DNA of 6,159 nucleotides from an uncultured Thalassolituus sp. (GCA_913054055.1 CAJXIT010000218.1:1-6159); one strand, 5' to 3'; shown: positions 1 through 6,003, numbered from the stretch's first letter. Notes: generated by a model not told the origin, from the sequence alone. Made by a program: numbers and translations.

Positions 1-2
1 TA

Positions 3-53
3 GATACTGCTGACCAAAGCGCAGTAAGCTTACTAGTTAAAGCACACCTATAA
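3..53 (+). CDS. C-terminal end of an upstream gene (partial, unidentified)
   Basis: One reading frame stays open from the left edge and ends at a TAA at 51-53. It encodes about 16 residues (DTADQSAVSLLVKAHL). The other two forward frames stop at once or within about a dozen bases. A strong intrinsic terminator follows 27 bases after the stop, as expected for the end of a gene. The fragment is too short to assign to a family, and a stretch this long could stay open by chance, so the terminator is the main support. Its product is unknown. Confidence 0.4.
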   Translation, partial: DTADQSAVSLLVKAHL

Positions 54-80
54 GATTTCGATCTATAGACTAGCTTAAAC

Positions 81-115
81 ATAAAGGGCCCAATAGGCCC
101 TTTATTTTTATTTAA
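81..115 (+). terminator. Rho-independent terminator of the upstream gene
   Basis: A perfect 10-bp stem (81-90 pairing with 96-105, core AAAGGGCC/GGCCCTTT) encloses a 5-base loop, CAATA, and is followed by a T-rich tail (TTTTATTT). It separates the upstream gene from the TetR promoter, whose -35 begins only a few bases later. Confidence 0.85.
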
Positions 116-141
116 ACAGTTAGCTAAAATATTGTTATAAT
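113..141 (+). promoter_or_regulatory. Extended -10 promoter of the TetR regulator
   Basis: A perfect TATAAT lies at 136-141. It is preceded by TG at 133-134, making an extended -10 (TGTTATAAT). A 4/6 -35 match, TAAACA, sits at 113-118 with exactly 17 bp of spacer. Transcription would start near 148, leaving a leader of about 27 nt before the GTG start at 175. A 6-bp inverted repeat (CAGTTA 117-122, TAACTG 147-152) brackets the -10 and could be an operator, but there is no RutR-type box here. Confidence 0.75.
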
Positions 142-174
142 GGGGTTAACTGCCTCTACTAGGTTTCAAATACC

Positions 175-807
175 GTGAGTTCTGAAAAAAGCAAAGCCGG
201 CAATATCCGGACACGCAATAGCCAACAAATATTACAAGCAGCACAAGAAGAATTTGTATTGCATGGTTTTAAAGGCACCAGCATGCAATCCATTGCTGAC
301 CGCGCACAACTACCCAAAGCCAACATTCATTATTACTTTAAAAACAAAGCCAACTTATACCGAGTAGTACTTGAAGAAATCATGACCGCTTGGAACCATG
401 TATTGGCTGATATGAATAATGACAGTGACCCAGCTGAAGTACTCAGCAAGTTCATTCACGCTAAAATGCAGCTGTCTTACACAAACCCTAATGGCTCTAA
501 AATATTTGCCATGGAAATCATTCAAGGTGCCCCGCACTTAAAAGAGCATATCAGCCAAGACATGCGTCAGTGGGTCCGTGAAAAAAGCGACGTAATGAAC
601 AGCTGGATCGCTCAGGGTAAAATGAGAAAGGTTGAACCCAGTTACCTTATTTTCATGATTTGGGCCAGTACACAGCACTATGCTGACTTTGAGACACAGG
701 TGCTAGAAGTCACCAACCGTCGCGAATACGACGATGAAGAAATTAATAAAATCACAACTTTTCTAACTGAAATTATTCTGAAAGGATTGGACATTCCAAT
801 TAAATAA
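175..807 (+). CDS. rutR-like: TetR-family regulator, RutR-like
   Basis: This is a 210-aa one-component transcription factor. The N-terminal TetR helix-turn-helix covers about residues 16-62. Its recognition region, around KANIHYYFKNKANLY, parallels KTNLLYYFPSKEALY of E. coli RutR as I recall it. The C-terminal ligand domain carries the RutR-type stretch LIFMIWASTQHYADF at 158-172, and an internal FAMEIIQGAP resembles RutR FCMEMLAGAP. E. coli RutR senses uracil and thymine and controls the rut operon and other pyrimidine and purine genes. Here the neighbours are purine permease, deaminase and allantoinase genes, and a RutR-type operator precedes the allantoinase gene, so I infer a purine-catabolism regulator. 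The effector cannot be read from the sequence. The start is GTG at 175 with only a weak AGG at 161-163. The next in-frame Met falls inside the DNA-binding domain, so a later start is unlikely. The gene has its own promoter and terminator. Confidence 0.9.
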   Translation: MSSEKSKAGNIRTRNSQQILQAAQEEFVLHGFKGTSMQSIADRAQLPKANIHYYFKNKANLYRVVLEEIMTAWNHVLADMNNDSDPAEVLSKFIHAKMQLSYTNPNGSKIFAMEIIQGAPHLKEHISQDMRQWVREKSDVMNSWIAQGKMRKVEPSYLIFMIWASTQHYADFETQVLEVTNRREYDDEEINKITTFLTEIILKGLDIPIK

Positions 808-833
808 AAAAGTGATTACCAAAGAATTATATT

Positions 834-860
834 AAAGGCTGCATGACAGCCTTTTTTATT
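834..860 (+). terminator. Rho-independent terminator of the TetR regulator gene
   Basis: An 8-bp stem AAAGGCTG (834-841)/CAGCCTTT (847-854) with a 5-base loop, CATGA, runs into a T-rich tail. It lies 27 bases after the regulator stop codon and faces the convergent permease gene. Confidence 0.85.
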
Positions 861-935
861 GCTCTTAATTTATTACGCTTTACTTATTGCTGTTAAGAGA
901 TGCATGCCAACTAAATATTCACATCGCAAGGTCAT

Positions 936-960
936 AAAAAAAGGGTGCTGCTGCACCCTT
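936..960 (-). terminator. Rho-independent terminator of the permease gene
   Basis: An 8-bp stem AAGGGTGC (941-948)/GCACCCTT (953-960) with a 4-base loop is flanked on the left by seven A residues (936-942). Read on the minus strand these form a U-tract just after the hairpin. It lies downstream of the permease stop at 987. Confidence 0.85.
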
Positions 961-986
961 AATGGTTAACTCACTGTTTGTGATGA

Positions 987-2348
987 TTAAGCCGGTCTCT
1001 CCTCTGTCATTTTTTCATCTTCCAGGCTCTTAGGTAATAAAAGGTTGAGTAAAATCGCTGTGATACCACTGGTGGTCACGGCACTACCAAAGATGTTTTG
1101 AATGGTTTTCGGCATTTCTTTCATCACATCTGGCACCATTGCCACACCTAAACCCAAACCAAAGGATACGGCCATAATTAACATGTTGCGTCGATTCAAT
1201 TCGATAGTCGATAAAATTCGAATCCCTGCCGCAGCCACAGTCCCAAACATCACCAATGTGGCACCACCTAATACCGGTTTAGGTAACTGCTGAAACACGC
1301 CCCCTATTACTGGAAACAAGCCTAGCACCACAAGAATACCTGCCGCCCAAAATGCCACGTAACGACTGGCCATGCCTGTTAATTGAATCACACCATTATT
1401 TTGGCTAAACGTGGTATTTGGAAATGTATTGAACATAGCCGCAATCATAGAATTCACACCATCACCCAGTACGCCATTTTTAATGCGATTCATATAAACA
1501 GGACCCGTAATTGGCTGCTTAGAGATCATACTGGTGGCTGTTAAATCCCCTGAACTTTCAATGGTTGTTATCACATAAATTAATGCCACAGGTAAAAATG
1601 CCGCAAAATCTAAATCAAACCCATATTTAAACGGCATTGGAATGGCAACTAAACTCATGTCCGCAAGCTTTGAAAAATCCACTTTGCCCATGAAGTAAGC
1701 CGCAATAAACCCTGCGATTAAACCAAAGAAAATAGAACCACTGCGCAAATACATATTTTTAGACTGATTTAAAACAATAATGGTAACTAGCACCCCAAAA
1801 CCAAGGGCAAGGTTTTCTAATGAACCTGCATCAGGGGCTTTGAAGCCACCTGCTAAATCGGTCATGCCGACTTTAATCAGGTATAAACCAATCGTGGTAA
1901 TCACAATACCGGTAACCAAAGGGTTAATGAAAAACTTAAGCTTGTATAAAAATTGAGATAAGAAAATTTCAATGAAAGCCCCTAAAAAACACACGCCAAA
2001 TATCATGGCCAGAATGTCATCCGGTGTGCCTCCTTTCGCTTTGACTAAAAAACCAGCTGCCAAAATTGCACTTAAAAATGCGAAACTGGTGCCTTGTATT
2101 GCCACCAAACCAGAACCCACAGGACCAAATGTCCGCGCCTGAATAAAGGTGCCCACACCCGAAACAATCAGTGCCATGGATATTAAGTAAGGAATTTCAC
2201 TGCCTAAGCCCAGCACCCCACCAATAATAAGAGAAGGTGTAATAATGCCAACAAAACTGGCTAAAACGTGTTGTAAACCTGCTAAAAAAGCTTGTGGTTT
2301 ACTCGGCTTATCGTCTAAGCCATATATGAGTTCATCATTAGACTGCAT
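987..2348 (-). CDS. xanP-like: NCS2 (NAT) family purine permease, XanP-like
   Basis: This 453-aa polytopic inner-membrane protein belongs to the nucleobase-ascorbate (NAT/NCS2) family, which imports bases by proton symport. The N-terminus (NDELIYGLDDKP, then LQHVLA at 25-30) closely follows E. coli XanP. The first-helix QH motif is Q26-H27. The helix-8 region has TTIESSGDLTATS, with E264 and D268 at the conserved acidic positions. The NAT signature QNNGVIQLTG is at 316-325 and is followed by ASRYV. QNNGVIQLTG is the form I associate with xanthine transporters, whereas urate-type UacT carries QNVGLVSVT. Xanthine is therefore the best guess, although urate, 8-oxoguanine or another purine remains possible. 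Full family length and many hydrophobic segments indicate an intact gene. The ATG at 2348 is supported by a good ribosome site, AAAAGGA (2355-2361, minus strand). It is divergent from the deaminase gene, with a degenerate RutR-type box about 50 bp upstream of its start. Confidence 0.9.
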   Translation of the reverse strand: MQSNDELIYGLDDKPSKPQAFLAGLQHVLASFVGIITPSLIIGGVLGLGSEIPYLISMALIVSGVGTFIQARTFGPVGSGLVAIQGTSFAFLSAILAAGFLVKAKGGTPDDILAMIFGVCFLGAFIEIFLSQFLYKLKFFINPLVTGIVITTIGLYLIKVGMTDLAGGFKAPDAGSLENLALGFGVLVTIIVLNQSKNMYLRSGSIFFGLIAGFIAAYFMGKVDFSKLADMSLVAIPMPFKYGFDLDFAAFLPVALIYVITTIESSGDLTATSMISKQPITGPVYMNRIKNGVLGDGVNSMIAAMFNTFPNTTFSQNNGVIQLTGMASRYVAFWAAGILVVLGLFPVIGGVFQQLPKPVLGGATLVMFGTVAAAGIRILSTIELNRRNMLIMAVSFGLGLGVAMVPDVMKEMPKTIQNIFGSAVTTSGITAILLNLLLPKSLEDEKMTEERPA

Positions 2349-2397
2349 ATGATTTCCTTTTAGATCTTTATGTAATTTTCATTACCCTTGCAATTTC

Positions 2398-2413
2398 ATG
2401 ACCAACCAGTCAA
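2398..2413. promoter_or_regulatory. Degenerate RutR-type operator upstream of the permease gene
   Basis: ATGACCAACCAGTCAA compares with the RutR consensus TTGACCANNTGGTCAA at 13 of 16 positions, counting the two free central bases (11 of 14 fixed positions). The mismatches are at the first base and at two bases of the right half. It lies about 50 bp upstream of the permease ATG. The right half read on the minus strand is TTGACT, which could serve as a -35, but I cannot place a convincing -10 at the right spacing. Confidence 0.5.
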
Positions 2414-2565
2414 TTTTTAAGTACCCTAGCTCAACACCTAAAAACATAGGGTCTATACACATCAATGACCTGCCAGCCCAGCCTATCACGCACACATTTA
2501 AAGCATGACTACCAATCTCGCCATATTTTGGAACACACAAAGCGATAACGTTTTCTTTTTTACTC

Positions 2566-2574
2566 TGATATAAT
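2566..2574 (+). promoter_or_regulatory. Extended -10 element for the deaminase gene
   Basis: TGATATAAT combines the TG extension with a perfect TATAAT hexamer at 2569-2574. No good -35 lies 16-18 bp upstream, which is common for extended -10 promoters. Transcription would begin near 2581 and give a leader of about 100 nt before the ATG at 2682, long enough to fold or be regulated. A perfect TTGACA at 2578-2583 lacks a matching -10 and is probably incidental. Confidence 0.55.
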
Positions 2575-2681
2575 TTTTTGACAATTTGGCAGATTAACAC
2601 GCAAGTCACTGCCATGTTTCTGATAGAGATAAATCACTCATTGAGCACCATCAAAGAGTGACCTTTTAATGAGTACATGAG

Positions 2682-4055
2682 ATGACTTCGAATACCCAGC
2701 AAAACCTTGCCATTTGGATCAAGCACCCACTTGCTATTTATACCGGCAATGATCAAGACGCCACTAACGGCCTTGTCATCAAAGGCACAGAAATCGTTGA
2801 ATTAATTGCCAAGGGGCAATCACCCAACACTGAATACCAATCCGTTTTTGATGCTAAAGATCACGTTGTTATTCCTGGCTTAATCAATACGCATCACCAT
2901 TTTTATCAAACCTTAACCCGAGCCTGCCCACCTGCATTAAATAAAAAACTATTTCCTTGGCTGCAAACCCTTTATCCAATTTGGGCTGAATTGCAGCCGC
3001 AATGGCATGCACTGGCCACCCAATTAGCCATGGTTGAATTACTGATGAGCGGCTGTACCACGGTCAGCGACCACCATTATTTATTTCCACAGGTTTTAGA
3101 TAACGCCATAGATCAACAGGTTTCCGTTGCACAATCACTTGGTATGCGCGCAACCTTGACTCGCGGCAGCATGAGCCTAGGGCAAGACCAAGGGGGACTA
3201 CCACCACAGCCCGTGGTACAAACCGAACAACGCATTTTAGAAGACAGTGAAAGGCTTATTCGCAAGTATCATCAGCAAGACAACCTCATTGAAATTGCAT
3301 TGGCACCCTGCTCTCCATTTTCAGTGACCCAAGAACTCATGATCGAAACAGCCAAGTTGGCGAAACAATATGATGTGAATTTACATACTCACTTGGCTGA
3401 AACAGAAGACGAAAATGCGTTCTGCTTAAAAATGTTTGGGCAGCGTCCGGTTGACTATTTAGAAAGTGTTGGCTGGATGCATGATAAAACTTGGTTAGCC
3501 CATGGCATACATTTTAATGACGATGAAATTCAACGCTTAGGACACGCCAAAGTGGGTGTGTGTCACTGCCCTTCTTCAAATATGGTTTTGGCATCCGGCA
3601 TCGCCAAAGTAAACGAACTAAAAGCCGCTGGTGTTCGTGTTGGCTTAGGTGTTGATGGAAGCGCCAGTAATGACCACAGCAATTTAATCCAAGAGGTCAG
3701 ACAAGCCCTACTAATTCAGCGCTTACGCTACGAAGCCGATGAGTTTACCCACTTTGATGCATTTGAACTGGCCACAAAAGGCGGTGCCCAAGTATTAAAT
3801 AGAGATAACATTGGGCAGCTGCAAGTGGGCAAACAAGCCGATTTAGCGTGCTTTAAATTAGACGAAGCCAGGTTCAGTGGCAGCCATGACCCGTTAGCTG
3901 CACTTGTGTTATGTGGTGCCTCACAAGCGGATGCGGTTATGATAGCAGGCCAATGGAAAGTGAAAGACAAAACATGGCTAGGAGGGGATTTGAACCAATT
4001 GATCGCTGATCATACCCATGCAGCTCATGATATGCTTAAACTTCAAACTATCTAA
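2682..4055 (+). CDS. 8-oxoguanine deaminase (amidohydrolase superfamily)
   Basis: This is a 457-aa cytosolic zinc hydrolase. Members of this group were long annotated as hydroxydechloroatrazine ethylaminohydrolase (AtzB). Pseudomonas aeruginosa Pa0142 was shown to deaminate 8-oxoguanine to urate and ammonia. The N-terminus has the small beta domain with WIKHPLAIYTGND. The amidohydrolase barrel shows HxH metal ligands H71 and H73 (in NTHHHFYQTLTRA), H237 and the catalytic E240 in LHTHLAE, H274 in LAHG, and the metal-binding D325 in GLGVDGSASND. Stretches such as RGSMSLGQDQGGLPP and APCSPFSV are ones I associate with the 8-oxoguanine deaminase subgroup rather than with guanine deaminase. All expected catalytic residues are present and the length is normal. 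The ribosome site before ATG 2682 is weak (GAG at 2671-2673), but the alternative ATG at 2669 stops after three codons. Product urate would feed the pathway leading to PuuE next door. AtzB-like or other aminohydrolase activity is the main alternative. Confidence 0.85.
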   Translation: MTSNTQQNLAIWIKHPLAIYTGNDQDATNGLVIKGTEIVELIAKGQSPNTEYQSVFDAKDHVVIPGLINTHHHFYQTLTRACPPALNKKLFPWLQTLYPIWAELQPQWHALATQLAMVELLMSGCTTVSDHHYLFPQVLDNAIDQQVSVAQSLGMRATLTRGSMSLGQDQGGLPPQPVVQTEQRILEDSERLIRKYHQQDNLIEIALAPCSPFSVTQELMIETAKLAKQYDVNLHTHLAETEDENAFCLKMFGQRPVDYLESVGWMHDKTWLAHGIHFNDDEIQRLGHAKVGVCHCPSSNMVLASGIAKVNELKAAGVRVGLGVDGSASNDHSNLIQEVRQALLIQRLRYEADEFTHFDAFELATKGGAQVLNRDNIGQLQVGKQADLACFKLDEARFSGSHDPLAALVLCGASQADAVMIAGQWKVKDKTWLGGDLNQLIADHTHAAHDMLKLQTI

Positions 4056-4079
4056 GCAATTATATGAACACACCTAAAG

Positions 4080-4095
4080 CTGACCACTTGGTCAA
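4080..4095. promoter_or_regulatory. RutR-type operator in the allantoinase promoter
   Basis: CTGACCACTTGGTCAA matches the published E. coli RutR consensus TTGACCANNTGGTCAA at every fixed position except the first base. The core TGACCA-CT-TGGTCA at 4081-4094 is a perfect palindrome with a 2-base centre. It lies between the deaminase stop and the puuE start and overlaps the predicted -35 (4088-4093), a placement that fits repression. The cognate factor is inferred to be the RutR-like protein at 175-807. A 7-bp inverted repeat, ACCTAAA (4072-4078)/TTTAGGT (4105-4111), brackets the box. Confidence 0.8.
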
Positions 4096-4116
4096 TAAAG
4101 TGATTTTAGGTACACT
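4088..4116 (+). promoter_or_regulatory. Predicted sigma70 promoter of the allantoinase gene
   Basis: A -35-like TTGGTC (4088-4093, 3/6) and a -10-like TACACT (4111-4116, 4/6) are separated by exactly 17 bp. Transcription would start near 4123, about 30 nt before the ATG at 4155. The hexamers alone are weak. The support comes from spacing and from the operator overlapping the -35. Readthrough from the deaminase gene is also possible because no terminator lies between the two genes. Confidence 0.5.
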
Positions 4117-4154
4117 GTGCAACATTATTATTTTTGTAAATTCCTAGGCTGACT

Positions 4155-5081
4155 ATGACAGATCAAAAAAGCACTCCAGACGACACAGCCCCCTATCCAA
4201 GAGATATGATTGGCTATGGCCAAACCCCGGTCGCTGCAAACTGGCCAAATAAGGCAAAGATTGCTGTGCAATTTGTCATTAACTATGAAGAAGGCGGTGA
4301 AAACTGCGTCCTACACGGTGACAAAGCGTCTGAAGCCTTTTTATCTGAGATTGTAGGTGCCGCCGCCCTTGAAGGGGTGCGCCATATGAACATGGAATCC
4401 ATTTACGAATACGGCAGCCGCGCTGGTTACTGGCGCCTACACCGCATGTTCACCCAGCGTAACTTACCAGTAACGGTATTTGGTGTGGCCACCGCCTTAG
4501 AGCGTAATCTGCCCATTGTTGAATCCATGGTAGAAGCAGACTGGGACATTGCCAGTCACGGCTTAAAATGGATTGATTACCAGTACGTGGCCGAAGACAT
4601 TGAACGACAGCACATTCAACAAGCCATCGACATACACACCCAAGTCACAGGCAAGCGCCCAGTGGGTTGGTACACAGGGCGCATGAGTCCAAACACCCGT
4701 AAACTGGTCAATGAAGCAGGCGGCTTTTTATACGATGCCGATGCCTATGCAGATGACTTACCCTACTGGGAAAATGGTTACGACAACCACCTAATTGTCC
4801 CTTACACCTTAGACGCTAATGACATGCGCTTTGCCACAAACCAAGGGTTTAACACCGGTGAACATTTTTACCAATATTTAAAAGACAGCTTTGATGTATT
4901 GCGTGAAGAAGGCGGAAAAATGATGAGCATTGGCCTGCATTGCCGCTTAGTGGGTCGACCTGGCCGTGCCGCGGCTTTGGGCCGCTTTTTAGATTATGTG
5001 ATGCAACATGACGATGCTTGGGTATGCCGCAGAAGTGACATTGCTCAGCATTGGCATGACAATCACCCCAATACTCAGTAA
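4155..5081 (+). CDS. puuE: Allantoinase PuuE (polysaccharide deacetylase-like fold)
   Basis: This 308-aa cytosolic enzyme hydrolyses (S)-allantoin to allantoate. It belongs to the PuuE family described from Pseudomonas, which has the NodB/polysaccharide deacetylase fold and is unrelated to classical zinc allantoinases. Landmarks run in the order expected of PuuE: YPRDMIGYG at 14-22, VINYEEGGENCVLHGDK at 41-57, MESIYEYGSRAG at 80-91, IASHGLKWIDYQY at 132-144, RPVGWYTGR at 168-176, YTLDANDMRF at 217-226, and SIGLHCRLVGRPGR at 258-271. Where metal-dependent deacetylases have a DD motif this protein has NYEEGG, consistent with the metal-independent chemistry reported for the family. Length is normal and nothing is truncated. 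The ATG at 4155 has a short TAGG at 4145-4148 as ribosome site. It lies 99 bp after the deaminase gene, with its own predicted promoter and RutR-type operator, and ends 25 nt before a strong terminator. Confidence 0.95.
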   Translation: MTDQKSTPDDTAPYPRDMIGYGQTPVAANWPNKAKIAVQFVINYEEGGENCVLHGDKASEAFLSEIVGAAALEGVRHMNMESIYEYGSRAGYWRLHRMFTQRNLPVTVFGVATALERNLPIVESMVEADWDIASHGLKWIDYQYVAEDIERQHIQQAIDIHTQVTGKRPVGWYTGRMSPNTRKLVNEAGGFLYDADAYADDLPYWENGYDNHLIVPYTLDANDMRFATNQGFNTGEHFYQYLKDSFDVLREEGGKMMSIGLHCRLVGRPGRAAALGRFLDYVMQHDDAWVCRRSDIAQHWHDNHPNTQ

Positions 5082-5105
5082 TGCGAACCGCTATTCAGCG
5101 GACAC

Positions 5106-5136
5106 AAAAAAGCCGAATCCATGATTCGGCTTTTTT
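5106..5136. terminator. Bidirectional terminator between puuE and the lipoprotein gene
   Basis: GCCGAATC (5112-5119) pairs perfectly with GATTCGGC (5123-5130) around a 3-base loop. The flanks are six A residues on the left and six T residues on the right, which can extend the stem to 14 bp. On each strand a U-tract follows the hairpin. It therefore can end puuE from the left and the convergent lipoprotein gene from the right. Confidence 0.9.
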
Positions 5137-5194
5137 ATTGATACTAATGCCCTTTAAAAACCAAAGCGACACAGAAACGTTCATTCACTCTCGA

Positions 5195-5587
5195 TTACTC
5201 AACCACCAACATGTTTGCTGTAGCGGTATAGACATTCCAGCACCCTTCACCCATGGCACCTTGCTGTTTAATTTCAACGTCGCTAATGGCATTCGCGCCT
5301 AAGCGATAGGCTTCGGCCTTCATATCCACCAGCATGGTTTTTTCTTCCGGCGCTTCGCTAAACATACTGCTTTGACAGCGCTTGCTTTCAACCTTACCCA
5401 AAACAACACCCACCTGTTGAGGCGACTCTTGTAGCACTTTCACTTTTTTATCGGCCATGCGCTTATCACGTAGGCTCAAATGGCTTAGATCATTACCACT
5501 TAATGTACCTGGCATAGAACTGCAGGCACCCATGGAAAGTAAGCATAGGATAACGGTGGCTTGGCTCAGTGAAAGGGGCGATTTCAT
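5195..5587 (-). CDS. RcsF-like lipoprotein
   Basis: This 130-aa protein has a lipoprotein signal peptide: MKS followed by a hydrophobic stretch, with SMGAC placing the lipidated cysteine at C22. Serines at +2 and +3 favour sorting to the outer membrane. Residues 61-130 resemble the folded domain of E. coli RcsF, the outer-membrane sensor of the Rcs envelope-stress system. LGKVESKRCQSS parallels RcsF LGEVSGDSCQAS. A segment of alternating Ala and Lys ending in LGANA parallels MKANA. GEGCWNVYTATANM parallels TPGCYRQAVCIGSALN. RcsF has two disulfides (C74-C118 and C109-C124). Here C71 and C116 occupy the first pair, while the second pair is replaced by Asp and Thr or a neighbouring residue. Similarity is by memory and modest, so the fold is better supported than the signalling role, and no Rcs partner genes are visible. 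ATG 5587 gives a well-formed signal peptide, although the ribosome site (AAAGAA-like) is weak. No clear promoter was found. It could be co-transcribed with the acylphosphatase gene 121 bp upstream. Confidence 0.7.
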   Translation of the reverse strand: MKSPLSLSQATVILCLLSMGACSSMPGTLSGNDLSHLSLRDKRMADKKVKVLQESPQQVGVVLGKVESKRCQSSMFSEAPEEKTMLVDMKAEAYRLGANAISDVEIKQQGAMGEGCWNVYTATANMLVVE

Positions 5588-5708
5588 AAACGTATTCTTT
5601 TTATTGTTTTTATATGGGTGGTGCGAATATCCGACGCGAACTCAACCAGCAAGTGCAGCAGACGTTTATTTGAGGGTTAGATTATCAGGCTAACGTACTA
5701 GTGAACAG

Positions 5709-5996
5709 TCACTTAAGCACACTGAATTCACATAATTGCTGGTCTATTTCTGCCAATTCGTGGTACACATTTACCACTCTAGCCAGAACAGGCCCCTTGT
5801 GACTCCACTGCAATAAACTATCTAATTGCTCAGGCGCCCCTTGAGCCATGAATTCAACACGGCCATCTTCCAAGTTACGCACCCAACCGACCAAGCCCAA
5901 CGCACTGGCTTTTTTAGCCGTAGAAGCTCGGTAATACACACCTTGTACTTTCCCTTCAACCAACACTCGAATGGCCTGCGCTGTGGCTATTTCCAC
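5709..5996 (-). CDS. Acylphosphatase
   Basis: A small cytosolic enzyme (95 aa from the chosen start) that hydrolyses carboxyl-phosphate bonds such as acetyl phosphate. The family motif GKVQGVYYR holds the phosphate-binding arginine, R23, and GWVRNLEDG holds the catalytic asparagine, N41. With this start these are the same numbers as in human muscle acylphosphatase, which fits a complete ferredoxin-like alpha/beta domain of normal size. I chose GTG at 5996 because AGGGA (6004-6008) sits 7 nt upstream and a good promoter (6033-6062) would start transcription near 6026. A longer frame from TTG at 6062 would begin inside that promoter, and an ATG at 6023 lacks a ribosome site and would be almost leaderless. 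Neither extra segment resembles the family. It reads toward the lipoprotein gene with no convincing terminator between them. Its physiological role is unknown, as is usual for bacterial members. Confidence 0.92.
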   Translation of the reverse strand: MEIATAQAIRVLVEGKVQGVYYRASTAKKASALGLVGWVRNLEDGRVEFMAQGAPEQLDSLLQWSHKGPVLARVVNVYHELAEIDQQLCEFSVLK

Positions 5997-6003
5997 GGTG
6001 AAT

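Larger units (their letters stand above)
2349..2681. other. Divergent intergenic control region
   Basis: This 333-bp non-coding stretch lies between the divergently read permease and deaminase genes. It holds the permease ribosome site, a degenerate RutR-type box (2398-2413), an inverted repeat ACCCTA (2423-2428)/TAGGGT (2447-2452), an extended -10 for the deaminase direction (2566-2574), and a TCACTC (2634-2639)/GAGTGA (2656-2661) inverted repeat near the deaminase start. A 77-codon minus-strand frame at 2382-2615 has no ribosome site and covers these elements, so I treat it as spurious. I do not recognise a purine riboswitch consensus on either strand, but divergent members cannot be excluded by eye. 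Confidence 0.6.

Noticed and set aside
1102..1293. Plus-strand frame antisense to the permease gene
   Set aside because: It is a low-complexity shadow of the membrane-protein coding sequence, with no ribosome site or family resemblance.
2578..2583. Perfect TTGACA as a -35 for the deaminase gene
   Set aside because: No acceptable -10 lies 16-18 bp downstream (GCAAGT and neighbours). The extended -10 just upstream is a better promoter candidate.
2382..2615. 77-codon minus-strand frame in the divergent intergenic region
   Set aside because: It has no ribosome site, its protein resembles nothing I know, and it covers the operator-like box and the opposite-strand promoter. It is most likely chance.
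4702..4715. TGGTCAA half-site inside puuE
   Set aside because: There is no matching left half, and it lies in conserved coding sequence. It is a chance half-site.
5081..5302. 73-codon plus-strand frame overlapping the puuE stop codon (TAATG)
   Set aside because: It runs through the bidirectional terminator and into the antisense of the lipoprotein gene, and it has no recognisable domain.
5676..5713. Small hairpins (GTTAG/CTAAC and AGTGA/TCACT) after the acylphosphatase gene as a terminator
   Set aside because: Both stems are 5 bp, neither has a U-tract, and one contains the stop codon. They do not support a terminator.
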